Assembly (NCBI GenBank): GCA_030704615.1
Contig: CM060732.1
Span: forward strand, 52,433,053-52,497,052
DNA from: Takakia lepidozioides
Lineage: Eukaryota; Streptophyta; Takakiopsida; Takakiales; Takakiaceae
DNA length: 64,000 nt
Reading direction: 5' to 3'
The first letter of the stretch is position 1, and every line of letters starts with the position of its first letter. Positions 51,740 through 63,593 of the stretch are shown here, piece after piece. A program made the translations under genes and the position numbers. The notes below the pieces were generated by a model that was not told where the DNA came from, made no database searches, and saw only the letters and a program-made list of their open reading frames with translations.

Positions 51740-52882
51740 ATTATGGATAACATCAGCAGATCTCAAGAATTTCCTGCAAACCAACCTACCCAATACCAAT
51801 TCACAAATTCTGTTCAAGGGGAAAATTCAGCAGTTCTTCCTCAAGCAACAAAAACATTATTCAATTTCACCCCTCACCAAAATCTCATGGGGGGCATACA
51901 TGGAAGACTATCCTGGACTTAGTGTCAAACCTTCAACCCACATTCTAGCTCTCATGGAGGATGCAGAAATTTATGCCTCGCCTCCACCGACAGAGGCTAT
52001 CTGGATTTCTGAGGACCTGCTCTCAGCCCCCAGAGGGAGTCACAGTTTGCAAATTCGAAACCAGGATACCCTGATAAATGGGTTTCAGTTGCTGGGAGCC
52101 CACTTGGACTCTGAAGTGGATGGGGAAAATTACAGAATAGATCGGTTCAAAGGACAAGAGATCATATTAATGGCACCAGACGGACAGATCACTCTCACTC
52201 TTCCTCAGACTCCCAGGTGGAATCTTCAACGCAAGAGGAGAATCACAACATGATGGACTCGGTGAAAGGAGCTAAACAAGTATCCTCCCCAACAATCATT
52301 GACACAACCCAGGCTAACTCGATGCCGAACTCTCAAGTGACTTCTCCACCCAAGGTCTTAACTCCCTCCTCCCCACCTTCCCCAAACAAGGTACCATCCT
52401 CTCTCTCACCCTGTTTCATTTATCAGGTCTTATCTGGGAACCCTGCTAGATGCTGGATGTTATGCAAGAAAGAGAAATATGTGGGGGGGAAGCAGGTCAG
52501 ACATAGGCTACCAGTGTTTGATTTGCCAGAAAACATGCCCTCTGGAACTCTTCCCTCCGATGGCTCAATCAGTGAGAGATACCCGGGTTTTAACGATCTT
52601 TTCAACGCGATGTTCTTCCCGACTGAAGCCTCGGTTTTATCTGTAACCATCTCCACAGTGTCTACAGAACAATTCCTTTCATCCCATGACCTACCCAAAA
52701 ACACAAAACCAAGAGGGGTTTTCATACTCATCCAAAACAAAACTCGCAAGCCCCCGGACAATTATGTCTGGAAAAATGCCCTGCGACCAAGAGACAGTAG
52801 GGTTAAATTTTTCCATCACACTTCTAGGCTATCAAATGAGACTGTCAGCCTCAGCCTACCTCGACCTGCCAATGATCTTTAA
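51740..52882 (+). pseudogene. LINE ORF1-like region
   Basis: Two overlapping frames (51719-52253 and 52217-52882). The second contains YQVLSGNPARCWMLCKKEKY and FLSSHDLPKNTKPRGVFILI. It lies directly 5' of the endonuclease, where plant L1 elements carry ORF1 (nucleic-acid-binding). No CCHC knuckle was seen. Function is inferred from position. Confidence 0.5.
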
Positions 52883-53600
52883 CCTCCATTCATGGAACAT
52901 AAGAGGGTTGGGAGCAAACCCAGCTTCTCTAAAAGGCTGAAAATCAAAACCTGGCTGACTCCCTTCCTTGCAAATCATTCCATCATATTCCTGCAGGAGC
53001 ATAAACTAGATCAAGGGAAAATAGATAGCCTCACTGATTATCTATGGCCATTAGCTAACTCCTTATGGAAACCCACCTCCACGGGTACGAAAGGAGGTAC
53101 TGCAATACTTCTTTCACCTACCATTCAACCGTTCCTCACAACGCAGGACACCTGGCTCCCCGGAAGATTGCAATTTTGTGCCTTATCCCTACCCAATTCA
53201 ACAGGTCCGATTGGGTTGGTGAATATCTATGCACCCAATGATTCTACTGACAGAGCAGAATTTTGGAACACTCTCAACACAAAAATGAGGGAACAACCTT
53301 CAATAGATAGTTGGATATTGTCTGGAGATTTTAATATGGTGGAGATGCAAGAGGATAGAAGAGGCGCGGGGTTATTTACCTCAAACCCAGATGAAATGGA
53401 CCAGTGGTTCAACTGCATGCAAACACACAACCTCACAGAAGCAGTACCAATCTTTGGACAATCATCAAACATCACCTTTACCTGGTCCAATAACCGTTTT
53501 CTAGCAGATCTAAGTATGGCTCATCTTGATAGAGCTTACCTTTCCCTTCACTTAGTTCAATATGCTAAGAGAGCCCCTCAAGAACCAATACCCTTATGAT
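52880..53600 (+). pseudogene. LINE ORF2 apurinic endonuclease domain
   Basis: The order WNIRGLG, FLQEHKL, NIYAPND, SGDFNM, TFTWSNN and LDRAYLS matches the EEP-fold endonuclease of L1 elements (nicks target DNA). The usual final S-D-H reads F-D-H after an in-frame TGA. A frameshift lies between WNIRGLG and the following helix. Confidence 0.8.
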
Positions 53601-54429
53601 TTGACCATGCACCAATTTACCCTCTCTATAACCCTACCAGACTCTTACAGAAGGGGTAGAGGCCTTTACAAAATAAATAACCTCATCCTTAAGCTGCCAA
53701 GCTTCAAGCAAGGCCTGCTAAGGGCTTGGACTCAGGCGGGAAGTGACCTCCTGGACCCTACGCATCTCTTCCTGGCCAAGCTGAAGGCTGTCAATAATTG
53801 AAAGTCAGAGGATGAGTCAGGAACTAGCAAGCATCAGGAAGAGGAAGGTCATAGCCTTAAACAAATGCCTCAAAGTTTGTCAATCGAAAATAGAATCCAC
53901 TCGCTGTGATGAAGACACATACCGTACATATGTCCAGGCTAGAAACAACCTGGACATTCATCACAAGACCCAAGAGAGGAAATGGAAGCGTGTGTCAACG
54001 GGTCCACAAAAGGAGAAAAAATGAATAAATATTTTTTCGACAAAACAAGATTGAGACGTGCCTCTCAAAAAATTTCTGAGCTCATTGAACAGCCATCAGG
54101 CACTTCAACTTCTACACCAAAGGCCATGGCCATGCTGGTTGGCAAGCACTTCCATAATCTTTTTCATAGTGACCTCAACTCCCTGCAACCAACAGAAGAA
54201 CAAACATCCTGTTTGATACACACCCCTACCCTGTTGTCCCAACAATTCGCCTCCCAATTAGAAGGAGAGTTCACAGATATAGAGCTGGGTGAAGCATTAT
54301 TGAAACTACAGAACAACAAATCCCCAGGCATAGACGGTTTATCGGTAGAATTTTACAAAGCATTGTGGCCGGAAATCTCCAGGGATTTCACTACAATGGC
54401 AAACCACGTGTTTCAACGGGGACACATGC

Positions 54430-55440
54430 CCACAATTATGACACAATGAGTTATAACCTTACTCTATAAAAAGGGTGATAGAACAAACATATCGAATTAT
54501 CGGCCCATAACCCTCCTCAATGTAGCTTACAAGATAGTGGCGAAGGCACTAGCCCTTAGATTGCAGCCTCTGCTTCCAACTATAATTAGGCCAAATCAAA
54601 CAGGGTTTATCAAGGGTAGATACATATTGGATAACCTCCTTCTAGCCCAGGAAATTCCAGACTTCGCGGCTAGAACAGACCAAGCTATTGCCCTCCTCCT
54701 TTTAGACTTTGAGAAGGCTTTCGATCGTGTTGAATGGTCATACCTGCTGGCAGCCCTGGCCAAATTGGGTTTTCCCCAATCCTTTTGCAAATGGGTCAGG
54801 ATATTACTCACCGATGCATCTAGCAGAGTCTCAATCAATGGCCATTTATCAGCTTCGTTCCCTCTGCAACGCTCAGTGAGGCAAGGGTGCCCCCTCTCAC
54901 CTTTCATATTTCTGGTGGTAGCAGATACACTTGGCTATATGCTACAGCAAAATCAGTTTATAAAGGGCCTCAGGGTCACTAACTACATTACTAGGCAGTA
55001 CAATTTCTTGGTGGACTCTATGTTCGTTGATGATACCTTTTTAATGTTGCAAGCCACCCCGGAAAACTTGGACCAGGCAGGGTTTACCTTGAACAAGTTT
55101 TGTGCAACATCTGGATTCAAAGTAAACTGGAATAAGACTTCAGGTTTACTGGTAGGGGACCTCTCAAAATCCACAATGGGATCCCCGCCCTCATGGGGAA
55201 TGGATCAAGGGCTAAGGTGGCTCAAACTTGGGGAGACCACAACACTACTAGGCTACACATATGGAATTGGTCTGACAGACCAGCAGATTTTTGCTGCCAC
55301 AATGACCAACTTGAAGAGGAAACTGACTTACTGGGGTTCAAAACATCTCTCAATTACGGGAAGAGCCCTTGTTGCTAATCAGATTCATTCAGCTGGATTA
55401 TGGTATTATGCTTCTTCCTGGCGCCCAAGCTCTAAATAGA
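54430..55440 (+). pseudogene. LINE ORF2 reverse transcriptase domain
   Basis: Conserved blocks in order: NYRPITLLNVAYKIVAKALA, NQTGFIKGRYILDNLLLAQE, LLLDFEKAFDRVEW, SVRQGCPLSPFIFLVVADTL and SMFVDDTFLML (FVDD active site). Typical of plant L1-type non-LTR elements. A TAA/TGA-type stop lies before NYRPITL and another at the end. Confidence 0.88.
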
Positions 55441-56498
55441 TTCAGGACATCAAGCGCCTGCTTAGGAACTTTGTTTGGGGAGCGAAGACCTCATCCTAAA
55501 ACAAACGACTGCTTGTAGTCTGGGCCCAAATCTGTTTACCCAAAAAAAAGGGGGGGTTAGGGATACTCGATCCAGAAACACAGATTGTAGCTCTTCTTGG
55601 CAAATGGATACCCAGGTTTCTAGGGCCAGAGGGGGGATGGTGGAAATTCTTGGTCTATGACCACATTACAAAGTCCTCCCCTCTCAAGACTACCCGATGG
55701 AGCCCCTCCCTTTGTTGGCTCACTCAAGGATTTAATCTGAAGACAGTGGGGTCTGCTCTATGGTCTAACATCTGGTCAGCCTGGGGGCGGCTAAGGAAAC
55801 TGCTTGTAAAAGCCCAGCCAAGTATCTTCTATGAAGTTAAGAGACAACACTTGTTTCTAAATGACACTCCTCTGACCCCTTCTCAGAAAAACCAGGCAAA
55901 AAGGTGGTCCAAACGGGACTGCCTTAGCATTAGACAAATTCATAACATATGGTCAGGGATTGGTTTCATATTTCTACAATCTATGGCTCAGGCTGTAGGC
56001 CTCGCAAGGGCCACAAAAGGCCTCCAACAACTTGTTCAATCTGTACCAGTGCAGTGGTTGGCCACCCTTTCCGCAGGCCCTCCGGAACCAATCCCAAAAT
56101 CCTGGGCACTCATCATACTTCACAACCAGCTTACCATTGTTTTTGTAGATGACATATCCATAAATGACATAGCTGTTTTCACATTCGCCATCAACACCAC
56201 CTCCCTAAGACTCACACTTACCTCTACAGAACCTTTGACAATCCAAACTATGCCTCTCACCCCTATCTGGGTCTACTGCTGGACAGCCATAGATAAGGGT
56301 ATGAATCCCCAGCCACCCCTCACTATCACCACTAGAGCTTGGCTAACAACCAACTCCTTTGTATGGATTTTGGGTAGGCCACAGGTAGAATTGGATATTG
56401 ACCCCTTCGAATGGTTATGGAAATTCAACACCACCCCATAACCCTTCTTTGCATACACAACCAAAAAGGGTTACAAAGCCCTGTTAGTCACCCAACCC

Positions 56499-57200
56499 AT
56501 GAACAAGAAATGGGAATCAAAATGGGGGCTCTACAACTTCCGCGATGAGAATTGGAAAATCATTTGGGGCTCAGTGTGGATCAAAACCCGGCCATCAAAG
56601 ATTGCAGCTTTCCTTTGGCAGGTTGTTAATAGAGTTCTCAAAGTGGGGGAATGCCTACAGTTCCAGGGAGCCCTCTTGTGTGCTTGCTGTTCCACTGCAG
56701 TATTGGAATCCATTGAACATTGCCTTCTCTCATGTCAAGCATCAGCCAAAATCTGGCCTTATGTTAAGTCATTCTATAGATATTGGGACAGAAGACAGCT
56801 CACGGATACATACCTCTTTCTTAACTATGACCCAGCTTCCTATAATAGAACCCTAAATTGCCCAGTGTTTGAAACCCTCAGAGCCTCTACGATGTGGCAC
56901 TTATGGAAACTACGTTGTAAGAACACTTTCCAAGGCCACACAACAACAACATCCTCTCTCCTTGCCATTGTATTTTGGGACTTACAAACTGAGGCTAGGA
57001 AAGCATGGGGCAAACTCTATGCAGACATTGAACGTGACGCCACGAATGTAGCTGCGCTCCACAGGAAGTTTCAACAAACCTGGGGCAGACAGGGCCTCAT
57101 ATGCAGCAACCCTGTGCAAGACCAATGCAACTGGAACGAGCTCCCCCCTCAAGCTTGGCGAGATCTTCGTGCACCACTCCACTCTTTCCCCGGAGTTTGA
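56499..57200 (+). pseudogene. LINE ORF2 zinc-binding C-terminal region
   Basis: The segment IWGSVWIKTRPSKIAAFLWQ with CACCSTAVLESIEHCLLSCQ matches the zf-RVT region of plant LINEs (C-x2-C...H-x3-C), followed by FETLRASTMWHLWKLRC and a stop at about 57200. Confidence 0.8.
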
Positions 57201-57849
57201 ACGAGACATTAACTGGAAACATCAAAAACCTTCATCGACTGCTTCTAAGCTGCACTATAGATAGATCTCTCTCTCAGCCCCCCCTTATTCAAAGATCTTC
57301 TTACTCTCTCCCGACATCGCTCTCCCTGCGTCATCGTAGACAGGGTAGGGTATGTGTTGTTAAGATTTAGGTCTCGGGCAGAGAGCCCTGTTTTTTGGTC
57401 TCTTGGACTTTCCTCCAACCGGAGGTGTTTGGCTCCTGGATCTAGGATCTTTGTGTAAGTGTCCATTAGTAGTGGCACGGTATTTTGTTCTCTAGACTTA
57501 ATCTCCATCAGGAGATGATTGGCTCTTAATACACTGAATACGGTGTGTGTGCCTTATGGCGACAACGGGGGTTTTAATTATTTTCCCCTCAATAATTATC
57601 AATAAAGTAACCAGGGATTCAATAAAAAAATAAAAAATGTTTAATACCATACCAGTCAGATTTTCACTTTGATACCCTACCATATACCATACCAGGCTTT
57701 AAATTTATACATCATTTGATACCAGTACCATACTGGTTTCAATAATTCAACTGTACCCCAATACATTTACCCTAGTGGTATCAAAAAACCACGATACCAG
57801 TCCAACACTGGTCCTGTCCTACCATTGCAATGTCGGGTCATAGTCGGGG

Positions 57850-58630
57850 CTCTCTCAGAAGACGGACTGACGTGGGCTTGCCCGTGTGCAGTGGGAGGCA
57901 TGGATGTGGAGAAGTCCTGTAAATGTTGGCATTGTGGAAAAGACCTCGATATCACCTTTGCTTTCATTACATCCCAACATTGATATTTGTGGTGAGGCCT
58001 TTCCTTTACCTGGGACTGCACATGTTGAAGTGGGAGATGTGGGTGAGGGGAGGATGATATGTTTGGCATGGAGGGGTATGAGGGAGACTCTGCTGATGAG
58101 TTGGATTGGGAGAACCAGTCGGTTGATAGTGATGAGGAGTCTGAATTGAATCCTTCCTTTGTAGAAAGCTCCTTTGCTCCTACAAAATGGGAGTGCAAAG
58201 ACACAACATTTTGTTCTCAATAGACTTGTTTTCTCAGGACCAACACCCGGGCCATGTTTGCCTAACATGGAAGTCGACAACGTCACTGGTTTCTTTTATT
58301 TGTTTGCCGAGATGGCGCAATGGTGCTCGATGGATGGTCCCTACTTCCCCTGCACTAAAACATTATGAGGAAAATACGAGGGGCGTGGATGTGCAGGATC
58401 AATTGAGAGGGTATTATAGTGTGCAAATCAGAGACCACAAATGGTGGCACATGCTTTTTTTCCATGAAGTGGACACCACAATATATATATATATATATTT
58501 GTTGTATGGTGTTTGGATGAATGCCAAAGGGAAGCCCAGATCTCACTTGCTTTTCAATTTGGAAGTTGCCATGGGTCTAATTGCAGGGACGTGGGCTGAC
58601 CTCCCAGGCGAACAGTTGGTGAAGTGACAC
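57850..58630 (+). pseudogene. piggyBac-type transposase remnant
   Basis: A + strand frame (58187-58627) encodes PALKHYEENTRGVDVQDQLR followed by DHKWWHMLFFHEVDTTIY, matching the C-terminal GVDxxDQ...WW..LFF segment of DDE_Tnp_1_7 (piggyBac) transposases. An (AT)n microsatellite (58480-58498) interrupts it in the middle. An acidic stretch with WENQSVDSDEESELNP in another frame just upstream (58110-58160) resembles the N-terminal part of such proteins. No TTAA ends were found. Confidence 0.6.
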
Positions 58631-58765
58631 CTATTCCAAATGATCTCGAGGCACTTCACTTCTCCCAAAAATCATCTAGGAGGAGGAAATGTGTTTAGTG
58701 TGGGGCAAAACAAAGGTATTTTTGCGTTCAGTATGAGACAAACGAGGGTAGCTACCGTGTGAGCA

Positions 58766-58791
58766 GCTCACGTGAGCAAGCTCACGTGAGC
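58766..58791. promoter_or_regulatory. Twin G-box palindromes
   Basis: Two 12-base perfect palindromes GCTCACGTGAGC at 58766-58777 and 58780-58791, each centred on CACGTG, two bases apart. They lie 1.36 kb upstream of the TRAP-beta start. They could be bZIP/bHLH sites or part of a repeat. Confidence 0.4.
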
Positions 58792-59379
58792 ACACTAATC
58801 GTGAGCAGAATCCTTAAGCGTGAGCAGATTAGCGAAGCAGAGCCTACAGCCGACGTACTATAGGGCCTATTGCCGTGGACGCAAACTGTTCTGAATGCAA
58901 ATTCACGTAGGCGGCTAGGGACCACTCCATGTTGTGCTCCATGCATGCAATGTGGGATGAATATGTCATAAAAAACGGACGGATGAAAGAGGCATGGATG
59001 AATGAAAGAAGGTGATGGATGAATGATGGATGAATGTGAGTCCTGAAGAGTGGAGGATGCATGGACTGAAATAAAATTGATTGTACGGCAAACACGGCAT
59101 TGACGACAAATTCTATACCCGGGAAAACACAGGGAACCCGTAACTACAAACACTGATCCCGCAACCCAAATTTCAAACCCCCATGGAAAACCGTAAACCG
59201 ACAACCCATGCCCGCAATGATGAACCCAAACCCCAAACCTCAAACCCCAAAGGAGAAACGGAAGCCACAAACCCGGAACGGTAACCCTAATTCAAACGAC
59301 ACATGGGAATCCAACCCAAAAACCAATTAAAACATTTAAAATTAAAACAAACCTAAGCAAACAGCCATGTTCTACCATT

Positions 59380-59950
59380 GAAACACGCTGGGCATTAAGG
59401 TGGCGTCATTTGCAGCCCTCACAAGGAACGTGACAATTCAACCCAAAAACCAAAAATTAAAAATTAAAATAAAATAAAAGCCTTGGCGAGGAGCCATGTT
59501 CATAGAGGGAAACAGGCTCGGCATTATGGTAGCGTCAACGCCACCTTAATTCCCAGCCCCCGTTAGAGCTTAATTCTAGCCCAGAAGACTTAAGGTGTCG
59601 TCAATGACACCTTAATTCCCAGCCCCAGTTGGAACATGACAATTCATCCCAAAACCAATAAAAACAATAAAAACAAAATAAAAGCCTTGGGGAGGAGCCA
59701 TGTTCGTAGAAGGAAACAGGCTCAACATTAAGGTGGTGTCAATGACACCTTAAATCCCAGCCCTTGTTGGAACATGACCCCAAAAACAATAAAAACAATA
59801 AAAACAAAATAAAAGCTTTGGCGAGCTGGCCATGTTCGTGAAGGAAACAGGCTCGGCATTAAGGTGGCGTCAACGCCACCTTAATTCCCAGCCCTTGTTA
59901 GAGCTTAATTCCAGCCCAGAAGACCAACCAGATTAAGGTGTAGTCAATTC
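59380..59950. repeat. Minisatellite with palindromic cores, units of ~150-180 bp
   Basis: About four units of (GCCATGTTC...GAAACAGGCTC...AAGGTGNNGTCAANNNCACCTTAAT...CAGCCC...AAAACAATAAAAAC). The palindromic core is perfect at 59858-59885 (ATTAAGGTGGCGT / ACGCCACCTTAAT) and in a different version at 59590-59615 (TTAAGGTGTC / GACACCTTAA). It ends about 200 bases before the TRAP-beta start. Confidence 0.75.
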
Positions 59951-60153
59951 CTCCCCCCGTTTCTTTTGTCAAAAAAAAGAAAAAAAGAAAAGAAAAAGAA
60001 CTTTGTAGAGAGGGTGCCGGTGAGAGTGATATATGAAGAACATGAAGAGGAAGAAGCCCTAAAAGTGCAGGGGGTAGGAAGGCGGCCGAGGATGTAAGCT
60101 AAGTTAAATTACGTTGTAGGGATCGTTGATCGTTGCGAGCGTGCTAGCCATCC

Positions 60154-62690
60154 ATGGCAGCCATGGCGCTGCAACGCTTGCTGCTTGTGGTAGCCATCAT
60201 AGCCCTACTGGGTCTCACCAGGGCAGCAGACACGGCGTTTATGGTAGTGCACAAGAAGGCGAATATCCAGAAAGTGAAGGCTGCTGAGCGTGTTACTGTC
60301 ACCATCGCGCTTCACAACGCCGGATCTTCGTCAGTCTCTCCCCTTCTCTCGTTTTTCCGTAAATGTGTGATCAGGCTTGAGCACCCAGTTAAACATCTGA
60401 GTGGGAGTGGGTGTTTGAGCAATAGTAGAGTGCATGGGGTTGGAGGTTACAACACAGGGATGTCATAAAATTCAGAGGCATGTAATTGGAAAATGTTTAG
60501 TTGTACGTGCCCGTCTGCAACCTTTGTTGCAATTTCGTGGCTAGATTTTGTGCCCAGAACTTTAATGAGCAAGTGTAAGTTTAGTGCATTGAAGATGTCG
60601 TTTTGGATTGTATACACACAAAAGAAGAGGGAAATATGGGTACTTAGAGCGATCTGTAGTTTAAGGTCACACCTTTGTTTACAGATCACTCTACCTAGCT
60701 GTCGCTGCGTCTCGTTTATGTGTGCTCACTCCTTAACCACGATTCCACCTGGCCTCTTCAATGCACGAAACTTATACTCGCAGCTCGGGGAAAAGCATGA
60801 AGGGACCGAAATCTCGTTACTACTCTTGTCTTCGACTTTATTTTCCCAGTCTTGCCTTTGTCACCTTACGGTTTGAATGGCTATTTGGTTGGAGTTATCT
60901 CCAGTTCATTTGCTAAATGTTTCTGGACTGTACGTCCTACTGTTTGGCACTTTATGGAAGTAATACAGTTTGTGACTGTCTATATGAAAAATTAGGGTAC
61001 TCTCATTGGCACTGATTGATGTGAGGCACCCAGTCTCCGGGTCAGGGATTGAAGCACACTGAGGGTGACAAAATTGATAACTTTGGCTCCCTTCAATTCA
61101 TTCACTAAAGCACTTGATGTTATCTCTTCCAGCAACCATATCTCCCCATGTAGTTTAGAAACGATTCTCCTCGTGTAGTTTAGAAAATTCTCTCAGATAG
61201 GCCACCACATTGTCCAGCCTCTCAATATCAACAACAATTGCAGAAAACATGCTTACTCCAAGTCCAGGAGGCTGTGAACCAATCCATCTGGGTCGGGTAA
61301 AAAATGGCAAGATTGCACATACTTAGTTGTGCTCAGGACAGATGTGTTACTACTATCCCTGGTGTAGGAACTTGTGGGGTATTGCTGCATGTTTGGGAAT
61401 CACCCATGGATCCATGGACATTCTCTGGGACAGTCTCCATATGATGATGCCTACACACTCCACAGTACCCTTCTGTTTAGGCACAGGAGTGTCTGGTCAT
61501 GTGACCATGTTGGGTTTTGGCAGCACGGCATATGATGTGAGCTTGACTGATGATACTTGGCCATCTGCACGCTTCAACCTGGTCTCTGGCAACTTCTCCA
61601 ACTCATGGGACAAGCTTGAGGCGTGAGTGCAATCAATTTTACATGTAGTTGTATTTGGGCTCCTTGTTCAATCAAGAGAAGCCAGTTGCTGTGTGGACAT
61701 GAAGGTAGTGCAATGTGATGTCAGAATGTGCAAGTGCAGGTGGATTGGATTAATTAGAAGGACTAAAGTTTAGCTGTTTTTCCAACATAGTTGACTAAGC
61801 GCCTTCAGAATTCATGAGAACATAACCAGGCAAATCTGACTGAAGAAGTTGGAATACAGGGGTGGATCACTGGCACATTCTTTTGTGGTGGAGTCAAGGA
61901 CGAAAGGACCTTTCTTTGGAGCCCCAGCTGTTGTGAAGTACCGAGTAGCTGCTAAGTCAGCACTGCAGGTGGGTGCTCCTTCCTTCATGTTGGTGGATGC
62001 AGTACTCACTAAGCCCCTGGAGACATAAAACTATTAGTTCTAACTCAAATTTGTGTGTGTGGCAGGAGGCATTCTCAACACCCCTTCCTGAACTTGACAT
62101 TCTTTCGGATAAGCCAGCTGAGAAGAAGTATGACTCGGTAAGGACTTCTTGTAAAAATACCAGACAGTAGAAGTGTTTCAGTGGATGTGATTGGATAAAG
62201 AAAATGAGATTTGTAGGAGGTTTTGTTCTACTCTGTGTTGACGGAGACCATGCTGACAATTTGGTTGGTGGTGGGTGGTTGGGTTGGCATGTGCGGTGGG
62301 CATGCTGCAGTTGAAGGTGAGAGCTCATTAGTTGCTTATCCTCTTGGTATCTAAGTACAGGCTTTCTCATGCATGTTGCATTGTTACTAGACTATACAGA
62401 AAAGGGAAGCTGACCAGGGACTCAGCCTGATGATTCTCATGACCCCACGTATCACTTCATCAGTATTTGTCTGGCATTTCACCTCAATCATGGGCGTGAT
62501 TTTCTGAGCACTTCATGGAGGTATGAAGGTATGAAGCTAAGACAGGGAAGGTGGAATGGTGGGAATGCAGAGATTTGCGGTGAAATATGGGCCGCTTATG
62601 ATAGTGCTCTCGATTGTAGGGCTCTTCACCTACGTGCTAATCAGCCCAGCTAAGTCGAGAAAGTTTTCCAGAGCTAAGAAACGCAGATAG
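60154..62690 (+). CDS. TRAPB: Translocon-associated protein subunit beta (TRAP-beta/SSR2)
   Basis: Five exons with GT/AG borders: 60154-60329, 61524-61622, 61860-61968, 62066-62137, 62571-62690; 191 residues, normal for the family. Residues 1-24 are a signal peptide ending LTRA. The luminal domain has AERVTVTIALHNAGSS, TAYDVSLTDDTWP, SNSWDKLEAGG and HSFVVESRTKGPFFGAPAVV, then ALQEAFSTPLPELDILSDKP. One membrane helix (about 160-176, PLMIVLSIVGLFTYVLI) is followed by a basic cytosolic tail ending KKRR, a likely ER-retention signal. TRAP sits beside the Sec61 channel in the ER membrane and helps some nascent proteins enter. A minisatellite lies just upstream. All joins keep the frame and conserved residues cross each of them. 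Confidence 0.95.
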
Positions 62691-63593
62691 TTGATTGCGG
62701 CTTTTTGTTGCGAAACAGTGCGGGGAGTTGTTGCTTAGTGGTGGCTTCTCTTCGATCTTTATCAGGACAATTTTGTCGGAGATAAACCCCACTGTACTTG
62801 AGGACTTGAGAAGCTTTGTGGAGCTGATTTGCCTGCTTACTGTGGCTTCTGCATGGAAATTTGGTAGTTGCATGTAGTTGTGGACATGAAAGTACTGTTA
62901 TATTCACAGTATGGAAGAACTGCCAGAGGATCTTTCAAGAGCTTTTAACAAACGCATTTATACTTACCCCAGATAGTTTGTGGTTTTGTATTCGCAACAG
63001 TCCATTTCCCCTTTCTGTGTTGTTCAACTTTAGGCTTGTTGTATCTTAGATATGTCATTGGGCACATTGGCTGACATAATGTGTGTTGCAGATTGAGAAA
63101 TTTATTTTTGACAATGGTTTAAATAAATTATACCACAGATGTCTGCATGTAATTTTCATGAGGAAGAGATTTAGATTGAGTTACACTCCAAAATGCAGGT
63201 GTGATGTGGAAGATAGACTGTTTGTTATGAAAGTGTTGATGGGTTACAGGCCTCTGTTACAAACCGTGAATGCTGAAACTCTCAGAATCAGAGAGCTTCC
63301 ACCATGATCTTCACCTAAAGGTCTCAGGGAGAACAGAATTGACAAGCTGCCGGCTCTTTGTTAAACATTATAGAAGCAACGGCATGCCTACAGTATTGTG
63401 TATTGTTGGATACAATCTCATCTTTGGCACAGCAATGCACCTTTGACACAATCACTGTTCAGATATCTGTCAAGCATTGGCTAAAGGCTCAATTCAGCAT
63501 TCAAGCACCAGCACACTGATCCCATCTAGCTCATAAGAGAAATCTTCTAATCCTGGCTATCAAGGATTCAAGGGCTAGAACCTTCACAATGTT
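62691..63593. other. Convergent intergenic region, no gene seen
   Basis: Lies between the 3' ends of TRAP-beta (+) and the KCS gene (-), so it holds both 3' UTRs. No recognisable ORF. Confidence 0.35.

Larger units (their letters stand above)
51719..57640 (+). mobile_element. Full-length but broken LINE (L1-type, endonuclease + RT + zinc-binding region)
   Basis: ORF1-like sequence at 51740-52880 (gag-like, with TSRLSNETVSLSL near the end), AP endonuclease at 52880-53600, RT at 54430-55440, RT-associated zinc-binding region at 56500-56900, 3' untranslated part to an A-rich end (AATAAAAAAATAAAAAATG) near 57622-57640. Several stops and frameshifts interrupt ORF2. No clear target duplication was found. 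Confidence 0.85.

Noticed and set aside
62637-63049. Several short ORFs after TRAP-beta
   Set aside because: They overlap the 3' UTR and the last exon in other frames and show no homology that I recognise.
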